Positions 9,890 through 18,843 of a stretch of DNA of 64,000 nt are shown piece after piece. This stretch comes from Maribacter algarum (ex Lu et al. 2025) (nom. illeg.) (GTDB lineage Bacteria > Bacteroidota > Bacteroidia > Flavobacteriales > Flavobacteriaceae). Numbering within the stretch: position 1 is the first letter of the stretch; every line of letters starts with the position of its first letter. The stretch is taken from the NCBI GenBank assembly GCA_947495915.1, contig CANMAW010000004.1:186001-250000 (forward strand), in the 5' to 3' direction. The notes beneath the pieces were generated by a model, which saw only the letters and a list, made by a program, of their open reading frames with translations, was not told the DNA's origin and made no database searches. Made by a program: the position numbers and the translations under genes.

Positions 9890-11053
9890 TTATTTTGTTA
9901 GTGGATTTAGTTTTGCATATAAAAAGTCGTAACCGACTTTGCGCTGAAAATCTTGAAGATCTTCTATATTTTCTTTAAAGTCAAATACTTCAATGCTGGC
10001 TACCTTTTCTGCAAGGGTGCTTAAAAGTATTCTCATGATTTGTCGTGCGTGGGTGGCTCCTAAACAATTGTGATGACTAAAACCAAAACCAACATGCGGA
10101 TTCACTTTACGATCAATGATGATTTCATTCGGATTTTCAAATACGGCCGAATCTCGATTGGCAGAAGCCCAACAAAGAGATACACGACTATCTGCCTTCA
10201 TAGCATGCTCGCACACCTGTGTATCTTCAGTCACTATGCGACCCATTTGGGTAAGTGGAGAAAAATAGCGAATCATTTCTTCCACAGCTTTTCCTATTAT
10301 TTCAGGTTCTTTACGAAATCTTTCTAAAGAATCTTGATGTTCTGCCAAATAGGCAATAGCATTGGTAATCGCATTAATTACGGTATCGCGACCTCCCGCA
10401 AAAGTTAAAACCATCACACCTTTTACCTCTTCTTTTGTTAGTTTTTTTCCATGAACTTCTGAAGCCAATAGCATAGAATACAAATCTTCACCAGGGGTTC
10501 GAATTGCTTTTTCTATTTGTACATCAATATAATCATATAGAATATTGGCCTTGTCTGCATCTAAATCAGAATCTTCGCTTCTAAAAACATGAGTGCCCCA
10601 CGAAATCCATGTTTCTGCCTCTTCAAAAGGTATATTCAAAAGCAAGGTTAAGGCTCGAGATTGCAATACCAAAGCAAAATCATTAATTATTTCTACTGAA
10701 TCTTTTTCAAGGGTAGCATCAACTAAACTAGTAATTTGCTGATTCAATTCTGCTGTATAATCTTCTTGTAGCGGCCTTTTAAACCAAGGCTCCACAAGAG
10801 CGCGATATAATCCATGAATTGGTGGATCAAGCTCGAACGGAATTTGGCGTGTTTTTCTAATATTTACCTCGGAGGGTATTACAATACGACCAGGAATAGC
10901 CGCTGATTGAAACGTCTTATAATCATGTGCTGTTTTACGAACATCTTTATGTCTAAGCAACATCTTTACTGGATCATTCTGATCATTCAAATATCCGATA
11001 CCACTTGCTTCACGTGCCTTTTCAAATGGATCTGGAAGTTCACTGTTTTGCAT
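9890..11053 (-). CDS. Cytochrome P450, candidate O-methyl-sugar demethylase
   Basis: 387-aa soluble bacterial P450. The I-helix reads AGGRDT (219-224), the ExxR pair is Glu259/Arg262 and the haem-thiolate Cys330 lies in GFGFSHHNCLGA. In that loop the usual Gly four residues into the FxxGxxxCxG motif is Ser. It is first in an operon with ferredoxin, reductase, dehydrogenase and esterase. P450s of this type in marine flavobacteria (CYP236A of Zobellia and Formosa) oxidatively remove the methyl group of 6-O-methyl-D-galactose from porphyran, giving galactose and formaldehyde. The sulfatase/GH97 setting supports a methylated galactan substrate. Family membership is clear; the substrate is inferred. 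Confidence 0.88.
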   Translation of the reverse strand: MQNSELPDPFEKAREASGIGYLNDQNDPVKMLLRHKDVRKTAHDYKTFQSAAIPGRIVIPSEVNIRKTRQIPFELDPPIHGLYRALVEPWFKRPLQEDYTAELNQQITSLVDATLEKDSVEIINDFALVLQSRALTLLLNIPFEEAETWISWGTHVFRSEDSDLDADKANILYDYIDVQIEKAIRTPGEDLYSMLLASEVHGKKLTKEEVKGVMVLTFAGGRDTVINAITNAIAYLAEHQDSLERFRKEPEIIGKAVEEMIRYFSPLTQMGRIVTEDTQVCEHAMKADSRVSLCWASANRDSAVFENPNEIIIDRKVNPHVGFGFSHHNCLGATHARQIMRILLSTLAEKVASIEVFDFKENIEDLQDFQRKVGYDFLYAKLNPLTK

Positions 11054-11133
11054 ATCATTTTAATTTTACTGCCGTGTTTTTCTTGATACCTAACAAAAAT
11101 CAATAAAATCAAAAGAACATTAGTAGTCAATTT

Positions 11134-11160
11134 AGTACAATTTATTAACTATTCTGTACT
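11134..11160. promoter_or_regulatory. Inverted repeat in the P450/AraC divergent promoter region
   Basis: AGTACA (11134-11139) and TGTACT (11155-11160) form a perfect 6-bp inverted repeat separated by 15 bp. They lie in the 147-bp gap between the divergently transcribed P450 operon and the AraC gene at 11201. The spacing would put the half-sites two helical turns apart, as for a dimeric regulator such as the adjacent AraC protein. Short repeats occur by chance in AT-rich DNA, so this is weak evidence. Confidence 0.3.
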
Positions 11161-11200
11161 GAAATTATATATTTTTATTGATAATTAGATACAATACAGA

Positions 11201-12037
11201 ATGAAACCAATTTTAGAGCCGATACTATTAGGTCAAGATAAAAGTATTTTATGTTTTAATTATGAAGCTGCTCATTTCGAAACTCCCTGGCATTTTCATC
11301 CGCAACATGAGTTGACTTACATAGAAGAGAGTGTTGGCACCAAATTGATTGGAGATTATGTCGGTCCGTATGAAGCTGGCGAATTGGTCTTACTTCGGTC
11401 TAATTTACCGCATTGTTGGAAGAACAATGCTCAAACCTATCAGAAATCTAAATCGATTGTTATTCAATGGAATCGGGGTGTATTTCCAAAAGTACCTGAA
11501 TTAGAACTAATCTTCAGTTTATTACGAAAAGCAGACAAGGGTTTGCTATTTAATAAAGAGCAAACCAAAGAGCTATTACCTCTAATACAAATATTACCAA
11601 CTTTAAAATCACATGAGCTGTACGTTCAATTACTTCAACTACTTTCTAAACTTGCACAATGCCAGTTTCAATCTTTATCAGAGTTGAGTTTTAGAGATGA
11701 TATACCAACTATTCATGGTACACGTATGTTACAAGTTCATGAATTTGTACAGCAACACTTTCAGCGTAAAGTGTATTTAAAAGAAGTAGCAGATCTCGTC
11801 AAAATGTCAGAACAATCATTTTCACGTTTTTTTAAAAAAATGATGGGGCGTTCTTTTTTTACCTTTCTTAATGAATACCGTGTAAATATGGCCGTAAGAA
11901 TGTTGTTAGATTCTGATAAATCTGTATCACAAGTTGGATATGACTGTGGTTACGAATCTTTACCTTTCTTCTATAAACAATTTAATAAATACCTAGGATG
12001 TACGCCTTTAAACCATCAAAAAAAGTACAAAAAATAG
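11201..12037 (+). CDS. AraC-family transcriptional regulator, divergent from P450 operon
   Basis: 278-aa regulator and one of only two plus-strand genes in the first 53 kb. The N-terminal cupin domain contains HFHPQHELTYIEE and AGELVLL...LPHCW; the C-terminal AraC double HTH covers about 180-275, with FSRFFKKMMGRSFFTFLNEYR-type helices and a CGYESLPFFYKQF signature. It is transcribed away from the P450 gene with a shared 147-bp intergenic region, the usual arrangement for a local activator. It is a paralogue of the AraC gene at 5430-6317. The ligand is unknown. Confidence 0.92.
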   Translation: MKPILEPILLGQDKSILCFNYEAAHFETPWHFHPQHELTYIEESVGTKLIGDYVGPYEAGELVLLRSNLPHCWKNNAQTYQKSKSIVIQWNRGVFPKVPELELIFSLLRKADKGLLFNKEQTKELLPLIQILPTLKSHELYVQLLQLLSKLAQCQFQSLSELSFRDDIPTIHGTRMLQVHEFVQQHFQRKVYLKEVADLVKMSEQSFSRFFKKMMGRSFFTFLNEYRVNMAVRMLLDSDKSVSQVGYDCGYESLPFFYKQFNKYLGCTPLNHQKKYKK

Positions 12038-12052
12038 CCTCAAACAAAGAAA

Positions 12053-13171
12053 CTAAAGTCGTGCTTTATTTTTTGACATATAAACACTAAGTCGTTTTTT
12101 AACGTCTTCGGTTTGTTCTTTACTTTTCATAAACCAAAAAGCTCTTCTTGATATCAGAAAATTATCATTATTTAAAAGTTGCATTATCTGATTTAATTGA
12201 TTCACTGTTAATTGTTGATAATCAAAGATTTCTAAAAGAATATTGATTTCTTGATATGAAGTAACAGAGGAAATATTGGACAAGTAAACCTCATAATCTT
12301 GAGCACTACCTTCTTTATTTGTTCCTAATAACGAATTCAAATAAAGCATTCTATATTCCGGTTGAACATTTTGATAAAAATTTCCGATCAATTCAAAATA
12401 CAAACTATCTGGTGCTTGCTCTAAGTAATTTATAATTCGCTTATTAATTTCTTTGGTAGCATGTGGTGAATACTTCATTAACAACTCAATAAACTCTACA
12501 TCAAATAGTTTACGGTTTGCCAACTCATTGATAGCATATATTTTATAACGCTCAGCATCAGCATTTAAATTTTCAAGTATTTGTCTTTTATTTAGCTTAT
12601 CACCAGAAACTCTTTTGATTTCTTGTACGATTTCACCATTGGCCCAATGCCATAGTGTAAAGCACGTCCAGGCCCCACCGACAACTGTTTCGCCTGTTGC
12701 TAATACGACTTCCGTTGCCCCAGAAATAGCATCAACTTGACTTTCTCCTATAACTCGTTCATGAGTTATTTCGTAATAAGAAATATCTTTATATGGCGAA
12801 CTACTATCTTTTAAAATTTGATGCAATAATTTATAATCGGTTTCTGTGAAAGGTTCACCTTCTCCTTTTTCCAATTGAATATGGTCTTCTAATTCATAAC
12901 GCAAATATTCACCATAGGTATTCCAAAATAGTTTTACAGGAACGATCTTACAAAGGTGATCTACACAAATAACAGATGCTACTTCTAAAAAATACTCTGA
13001 AGAATCTTTAGTGATTATCTTTTCTTTTAAAATAAAACTAGTCTCATCTTCCTTTTCAAAAGCAGGATGATTCACCACTACTTTGTGCTCAACAATATCT
13101 TCTTGTTTTAGTGTAAAAAAGGACACCAAAACAACAAAAAACAATATATATTTAGCACCTACTAATAACAC
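12053..13171 (-). CDS. Exported protein with SGAT flavinylation-like motif, partner of FAD oxidoreductase
   Basis: 372 aa, no recognised family. Residues 5-22 form a hydrophobic signal or anchor. A Cys pair (Cys69, Cys74; C-x4-C) is followed by a tryptophan/GEY segment and then VDAISGAT (Thr153). This matches the (S/T)GAT motif in which FMN is covalently linked to Thr in NqrC/RnfG-type proteins. The C-terminal half (about 195-372) is alpha-helical and repeat-like. Start is GTG at 13171, overlapping the stop of the FAD oxidoreductase gene by 10 bp, so translation is probably coupled. A paralogue of the same length at 22673-23791 keeps the Cys pair and the GAT motif and also follows an FAD oxidoreductase. 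Flavinylation is an inference. Confidence 0.75.
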   Translation of the reverse strand: MLLVGAKYILFFVVLVSFFTLKQEDIVEHKVVVNHPAFEKEDETSFILKEKIITKDSSEYFLEVASVICVDHLCKIVPVKLFWNTYGEYLRYELEDHIQLEKGEGEPFTETDYKLLHQILKDSSSPYKDISYYEITHERVIGESQVDAISGATEVVLATGETVVGGAWTCFTLWHWANGEIVQEIKRVSGDKLNKRQILENLNADAERYKIYAINELANRKLFDVEFIELLMKYSPHATKEINKRIINYLEQAPDSLYFELIGNFYQNVQPEYRMLYLNSLLGTNKEGSAQDYEVYLSNISSVTSYQEINILLEIFDYQQLTVNQLNQIMQLLNNDNFLISRRAFWFMKSKEQTEDVKKRLSVYMSKNKARL

Positions 13172-15081
13172 CTAATTTCAAATAGTTTTACATTTTTAGC
13201 TCCATACGTTTCTAACAAGTTCACTCGAACCGCGGTGGTCTTAATTTCTTCAAAACTAAATTTAACTAACCTAGTTCTATTAGTTTCTATATCCCCCATT
13301 TTTACCCAAGCTCCTTCTATACGGGCTTCTAAACTAAGTGATTTTAATAATTCAATTGGTACTCCGTTACCATACAATTCGTCATTTCTGCTATCTTTTC
13401 GCATCATGATATTGCGTTTGACATTTGTATCACATTTGATTTCAACGGCTGAAATTAATGTTGGATAATTCCACTCTAATTGAATATTCGCTTCTAGTCC
13501 GTCAGATTGCCAATGGTTGATATTTCCGTCGATATCTCGTGAAATTCCATTAGTTAGAAATTTTACATCACCCGAACTGGTGCTAGAAGCAAAAATTAAA
13601 TCTGCCTTCATAGCTAAATCGTTAGGATCATTTGCTGGTCTTTTCGGAATAAACACATCATCTCTTAACAATTGTTCTTGTAATTCATTGATATGGTGCT
13701 GAGCGATTTCTCTGGGCAAAACATTTTTCTTATTACAAAGGCTTGCCGCTGTGCCCACTGCTTGACCTTGTAATGCACATGTAGCCATTATTCGACTAGA
13801 CGAAAGAGCGATATGCGTTTGACTTACATTTCTACCTGCAAACATTAAATTTCTAATATTTTTTGAATACAAACTACGAAACGGAAATTGATAAACCTCT
13901 TCAAAATGATGGTGAAAATAACTAGGCGGCTCTGATATATTTTCAATTCCACCAGGGTTATGCTCATCTAAAGACCAACCTCCGTATGCTACAGCATCAT
14001 CAAAATGTTTGTGTTCTGTCATATCTTTCTCAGAAACAATATAGTCACCTATAAAGCGTCGAGATTCTCTTCTACCTGGTAACGATCCGACCCACTCAAG
14101 AGCTAAATTCTCTGCCTCTGGGAATTTTCCCGAATTTTTGATGTAATCCCAAACACCATGCATATATGCCATTAGTTTATGTCGATTCAACTCGTAATCG
14201 GCAATTATATCGTCATCGCTGCCTACTTCAATCCACCATATCCCATCTTGAAAACCATTAAATTTTCGTTTAGGACTCGCCCCTTCATGAGTATATTTTA
14301 TAGCATAAGAAGGGGGCGAATATTTCATAGGCCTCCCCATGTCTTTTGACTCCATTATCAAGGTTGCCCCCATCTGCCAACCATCAGGTTCATCAGGGGC
14401 ATAGCTTTCATTAAACTCTGCCTTACCTTCTCTTCCGGTTCGATATTCGGCCCCAGCTGTCGCAGCTAATAAACCATCTCCTGAGCAGTCAATAAAAATA
14501 GGTGCGTTTATGGTATACATGGTTTCGGTTGTAGCCTGCCAACACAATGCAGATTTGATTTTATCTTCGTCCATTACGGCCTCCATAGCATGCGTATTCA
14601 ACATTAAGGTAATATTAGGCTCACGCACAATAAAATCATAAAGAACATGATCGAATACAGGATAAGATTCTTGTTCGTTTTCAAACCTGTTATGCAGTAA
14701 AATTTCTTCAATAATACCTGTTTCTCGCTCCGCCTTTCCTTTGATATTATTTACACCGTTAAGGTGAACATGCATTTCACTTGAAGCATTGCCCCCTAAA
14801 ACAGGCCTATCTTGAACTAGAACCGTTTTAGAACCATTTCTTGCTGCTGCAACTGCAGCGCACATACCCGCAGCACCACCACCAATAACAGCGACATCAT
14901 AATCACGTGTCTTTTTTCGGTTGGCAATACCTGTTTTACCAGTACCTAAATGATACCATTTATCATCTTTCTTATTATAAACTACATCTTGAGTACTGGC
15001 GCATGAACTGGCAGCTAAAGGTAAAGCACCTGTCGCGATAATGCCTTTTGCCGTATTTTTGAAAAAATTTCTTCTTTTCAT
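13162..15081 (-). CDS. Tat-exported FAD-dependent oxidoreductase with discoidin-like C-terminus
   Basis: 639 aa. The N-terminus has a twin-arginine signal (KRRNFFK) with a possible lipobox ending at Cys27, so the folded flavoprotein is exported. FAD binding is shown by VIGGGAAGMCAA (65-76) and the block DRPVLGGNASSE (91-102), typical of the FAD_oxidored group (PF12831-like). The last ~110 residues (WQSDG..., VRVNLLETYGAKNVKLFEI) look like an F5/8-type discoidin beta-sandwich, often carbohydrate binding. It is followed with 10-bp overlap by the SGAT protein. The substrate is probably a sugar or glycan, by context only. Confidence 0.85.
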   Translation of the reverse strand: MKRRNFFKNTAKGIIATGALPLAASSCASTQDVVYNKKDDKWYHLGTGKTGIANRKKTRDYDVAVIGGGAAGMCAAVAAARNGSKTVLVQDRPVLGGNASSEMHVHLNGVNNIKGKAERETGIIEEILLHNRFENEQESYPVFDHVLYDFIVREPNITLMLNTHAMEAVMDEDKIKSALCWQATTETMYTINAPIFIDCSGDGLLAATAGAEYRTGREGKAEFNESYAPDEPDGWQMGATLIMESKDMGRPMKYSPPSYAIKYTHEGASPKRKFNGFQDGIWWIEVGSDDDIIADYELNRHKLMAYMHGVWDYIKNSGKFPEAENLALEWVGSLPGRRESRRFIGDYIVSEKDMTEHKHFDDAVAYGGWSLDEHNPGGIENISEPPSYFHHHFEEVYQFPFRSLYSKNIRNLMFAGRNVSQTHIALSSSRIMATCALQGQAVGTAASLCNKKNVLPREIAQHHINELQEQLLRDDVFIPKRPANDPNDLAMKADLIFASSTSSGDVKFLTNGISRDIDGNINHWQSDGLEANIQLEWNYPTLISAVEIKCDTNVKRNIMMRKDSRNDELYGNGVPIELLKSLSLEARIEGAWVKMGDIETNRTRLVKFSFEEIKTTAVRVNLLETYGAKNVKLFEIRCY

Positions 15082-15186
15082 GATTTTAGTTTTACAACTA
15101 CAACATTGTTTGCGTTCATTTTTTTTAATGGAAACTTATTTTATACATTCTATGTCGTACACTAAATCTTAAAAATAAAACGAAAA

Positions 15187-16761
15187 TTATTTCTTTGGGG
15201 CTAAAGACAATTGTACTTCTTCGATGGTCATGTTTTTTGTTTCTTTTAAGTAAATAAACAAAATAACCAAGCCAACAGTAACGGTACCTGCATAAAACAG
15301 AAGGGTTGTACTAATTCCTAAGTTTTCTAATTGCCATGGAAAAAACGTTTGAACGAAAGAGCTCGTTAAACTGGTAATCAACGTAAAAAATGGAATTGCG
15401 ATGCCTCTATTTGAAATTGGAAATATCTCGGAAAAAAGCACCCACATAACAGGACCGATAGTGGACTGAAAAGCTGCAATAAAACTAAGAATACCAATAA
15501 GAATTAATAAGCCATTAAGGGTAGCTGCCTTCTGCATCAACTCGCTAGAATGCTTTTTAGCTTCAGATTCACCTAATTGTTCAATTAAAGCATTTTTAAA
15601 CTCAATATCACTACTGAAAGATTCGCCTACTATTGTATTAAGTCGCTCAACATCTGGCACTTTTTTAAGCTCGGTAATATTCTCTTTTGAAATGGTGTAG
15701 GTAGCAGTTGAAAAGCCGTAATAACAAATACTTAAACTCAAAATAATCCAAATCATACCTCCTATGATCATGGGTCTCCTACCAATTCGATCAACAACCA
15801 ACAAGCCAAGAATGGTAAAAACTACACTGATAACGCCCAACCAGATCGATTGCGCGAAAGCTGCATCGGTACCCAAACCTAATTGTTCAAAAACAGTTGG
15901 GGCATAAAAAAGTATGGCGTTAATCCCGGTTGCTTGCTGAGCGATTGCTAGGGTAAGCGCGATAATAAAAATTACACGCATCGACTTTCCAAAAATTTCT
16001 TTGAGTTGTGCTAAAGAAGAGGTATTTGATCCGGCATTGGCTATTGCCTGTTGCATCTGTTGAATTTGAGCAGTAACTTCCTTTTCTGAAAGCACCTTTC
16101 GCATTGTATTTTTTGCTTCCTCTAATTTGTTCTGTAACGCCAACCACATAGGACTTCTAGGAACAAAAAACAACAGTATAAACCATAAGAGTGCAAACAC
16201 TATTTCAGAGCCCAACATCCACCTCCAGGTTTCCGTATCCAAATGAATGGCATTCACCCATTTCGCACCAGAATTAGCTAAATTTTGAATTAGGTAGTTT
16301 ATAAAGTAGGCTGCGGATAGCCCCACCACTATATTAATTTGAATCATGCTCACCAGTTTACCTCGCCATTTTGGAGGAGCTATTTCTCCAATATACATTG
16401 AAGCCATTGATATGGAACTAAATGCCAATCCCCCTAAAAAACGAGATGCTACAAGAACGACATAATTAGGTGCTAAAGCAGATCCTATTGCAGAAATTAG
16501 ATAAAACGCTGCGGAAATTTGTAAGGCTCTTTTACGACCCAATTTATTACAAGCATACCCAACAAATAATAGCGCAAGCAAAACGCCCCAAGCTGATGCT
16601 CCCACAGCAAAACCTAACTCTATTTCAGTAAGACTAAACTCTTCTGTAATATAACTTACTGCCCCCGATATAAGAGCGGCATCAATGCCAAAGACGAACC
16701 CTCCCATTGCCACAATCGTAGCATAAGTAAAGGCATTTTTTCTATAGGTCGATTCTTGCAT
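15187..16761 (-). CDS. MFS sugar porter (sugar/proton symporter type)
   Basis: 524-aa inner-membrane transporter with 12 predicted helices. Sugar-porter signatures are visible: GRKRAL after helix 2, RFLGGLAFSS, PPKWRGKL and PRSPMWLA in the first half; DRIGRRP and the final KETKNMTIEE (PETKG-like) in the second. A loop of about 65 residues (roughly 350-415) before helix 10 is longer than usual. It should import a monosaccharide from the periplasm. No SusC/SusD pair is present, so this is the only visible sugar importer of the island. Confidence 0.93.
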   Translation of the reverse strand: MQESTYRKNAFTYATIVAMGGFVFGIDAALISGAVSYITEEFSLTEIELGFAVGASAWGVLLALLFVGYACNKLGRKRALQISAAFYLISAIGSALAPNYVVLVASRFLGGLAFSSISMASMYIGEIAPPKWRGKLVSMIQINIVVGLSAAYFINYLIQNLANSGAKWVNAIHLDTETWRWMLGSEIVFALLWFILLFFVPRSPMWLALQNKLEEAKNTMRKVLSEKEVTAQIQQMQQAIANAGSNTSSLAQLKEIFGKSMRVIFIIALTLAIAQQATGINAILFYAPTVFEQLGLGTDAAFAQSIWLGVISVVFTILGLLVVDRIGRRPMIIGGMIWIILSLSICYYGFSTATYTISKENITELKKVPDVERLNTIVGESFSSDIEFKNALIEQLGESEAKKHSSELMQKAATLNGLLILIGILSFIAAFQSTIGPVMWVLFSEIFPISNRGIAIPFFTLITSLTSSFVQTFFPWQLENLGISTTLLFYAGTVTVGLVILFIYLKETKNMTIEEVQLSLAPKK

Positions 16762-16934
16762 ATTTATGTTTTACTATATTGAATTTATCGCAACTTATAC
16801 AATCATTTTTTTGTTTTTACGTACTAATACTTTCAAAAATAGAATGAACGACGTGGTTATTGGCTGCATAATTTATCGTATTTCAGCACTATTCTAACAT
16901 AATGATAGTAAAGGTGAGCATATTACAACCTGTA

Positions 16935-18719
16935 CTATTTAATACTTAAATCAGTGATATAAGTGTAATACACACCAAACACCTGTTCTTCTTGTATAAA
17001 CTCGTTAACCAAAAAAGTTTTTCCTTTTTCTAGAAATACCTTAAATGTCACTTCTTCATTATTAGGTTCTATCGCTTTCTCCATTATTTGATTCGCTATT
17101 TGAATTCGAACTTTTGAAGGAGAAATTGTTTTATATACAAACCAATTTTTAGGGTTTTTATCTGGAATACCAATAATAGGTCCTGAATTTTCTTTTGGCC
17201 ATCGTCTACATGCTATTTTATACCATCCTTCTTTTTCAACTTGAAGCGCGTGCTTATTATTTTTATTGATTTTACCTGCTGCAACTTGTTCACTCTTCCA
17301 AATAGGTAGGTCATCACCTATGGCATGTTGAATGGTTAATTTAATTTCTTTTTGATTTGGATTTCCTATAATTGTTGTTGGAAACTGTGTGTATTCTGCA
17401 TTTAGTTTTGACTTTTTAAGAAACTCTTGATTATTTTTCAAAAGTAGTTGCACCACTTCTGGATGTTCTTTTGCTACATTGTTGAGTTGCATTCGATCCT
17501 TTTCAATATCATACAACTCATTACCATTCACCAATCGCCAATCTTTCATAACAATTGCAGTATTAGAAATATCAAAAGGTGCACGCCAATCTTGCCGACT
17601 ATGCACAAAAATAGAGCGTTCTTCAAGTTGATCAGATTTTCTCAACAGTACGTTAGAAAGATCTATACCATCTAATTTCATATTATCAGAAACAGGCAAA
17701 TTGCATAGTCCTGCCAATGTAGGAAGCAGATCAACATGAGCTGTTACTGCATCAACATCCCATCCGCCTTTAATATTTCCTTCTTTCCAGCGCATAAAGA
17801 AAGGTACACGATGCCCACCGTCAGTTCTATCATTCTTCTTTCCTCGAAAACCGTGATTATATCCAATTTTTCCATCCTTACTAATACCGCTAGATGTTCC
17901 ATTATCAGTCATAAAAATGAGAATGGTATTATGGGCTAGCTTATGTTTTTTAAGAAACTTTTCTAGCTTGCCAAAATTCTCATCAATGTTTGTAATCATT
18001 CCATAGAACTCTGGATTTACTATTTCCTTACCCTTCAAATGTTGGTATGGTTGCGCATATTTTTCATCAACATAAAACGGGCTATGTGGTGCGTTGGTTG
18101 GCAAATAAATAAAGAAAGGACCATCTTTGGCTTCTTCTATAAAGTTAATGGCCTGTTCGAACCAAACATCTGTACAATAACCCTCAAATTGTTTTGGTTT
18201 GTTATTTACGTAGTAAATATCGTTAAAGTAATTATTACCCCAGTAATCTGACAATTCACCTACCCCACCTGCCTTATGATGAACAGCAACATCAAAACCT
18301 AAATCTGTAGGTCGAACTGGGTAGTTATCACCCAAATGCCATTTACCAAAAATACCTGTTTTATAGCCGCTTTTCTGAAATAGCTGCGCCATAGTAACTG
18401 CCCCTTCAGATAAAGCATCACGACCTTTGTACGTTGCCCAAGCCCCATTATTAATTGGGTAACGACCTGTCATAATAGCCGCTCTTGTAGGTGTACATAC
18501 AGGGTTTACATGAAAATCAGTTAACCGAACAGCTTGCTTATAGAACTTATCGATATTGGGGGTTTGTATATATGGGTTACCATGCGCACCAATCTCACCT
18601 ATTCCCTGATCATCGGTTAAAACTAAAATAACGTTGGGACGTTCTGCTTTTTGCGATATTCCTAGAAATGTAAACGAAAGAAAAAATAAAATTATGCTAG
18701 TTTTAATCACAGTCTTCAT
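16935..18719 (-). CDS. S1-family sulfatase, secreted
   Basis: 594 aa with a Sec signal peptide (hydrophobic 7-21, cleavage near SQK). Metal ligands begin in LVLTDDQGIGEIG; the formylglycine motif CTPTR has Cys75 and is followed by AAIMTGRYP; a second metal segment is FMTDNGT. The C-terminal ~130 residues after the catalytic fold form an extra domain with beta-rich character, making the protein longer than its neighbours. It needs formylglycine maturation. It probably desulfates an oligosaccharide in the periplasm. Confidence 0.93.
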   Translation of the reverse strand: MKTVIKTSIILFFLSFTFLGISQKAERPNVILVLTDDQGIGEIGAHGNPYIQTPNIDKFYKQAVRLTDFHVNPVCTPTRAAIMTGRYPINNGAWATYKGRDALSEGAVTMAQLFQKSGYKTGIFGKWHLGDNYPVRPTDLGFDVAVHHKAGGVGELSDYWGNNYFNDIYYVNNKPKQFEGYCTDVWFEQAINFIEEAKDGPFFIYLPTNAPHSPFYVDEKYAQPYQHLKGKEIVNPEFYGMITNIDENFGKLEKFLKKHKLAHNTILIFMTDNGTSSGISKDGKIGYNHGFRGKKNDRTDGGHRVPFFMRWKEGNIKGGWDVDAVTAHVDLLPTLAGLCNLPVSDNMKLDGIDLSNVLLRKSDQLEERSIFVHSRQDWRAPFDISNTAIVMKDWRLVNGNELYDIEKDRMQLNNVAKEHPEVVQLLLKNNQEFLKKSKLNAEYTQFPTTIIGNPNQKEIKLTIQHAIGDDLPIWKSEQVAAGKINKNNKHALQVEKEGWYKIACRRWPKENSGPIIGIPDKNPKNWFVYKTISPSKVRIQIANQIMEKAIEPNNEEVTFKVFLEKGKTFLVNEFIQEEQVFGVYYTYITDLSIK

Positions 18720-18843
18720 CCTTTTAAAAATTTCCTAATCATTTGTTTTTAATTTAACGGGGCAAGTTGAGCGGCACTTTGAAATGCTTGCGCAGCACTT
18801 TTTATACTTTATAAAGCTTTCACTTATGCTAAGTAAAAAAAGG

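Noticed and set aside
16818-16833. TACGTACTAATACTTT upstream of the MFS sugar porter
   Set aside because: Close to the nitrogen palindrome (one extra mismatch) but beside a sugar transporter and without a -7 box in a suitable place. Kept as likely background.
18190-18215. TACGTA in the sulfatase gene
   Set aside because: Inside a coding region and lacking a matching second half-site at 4-bp spacing.
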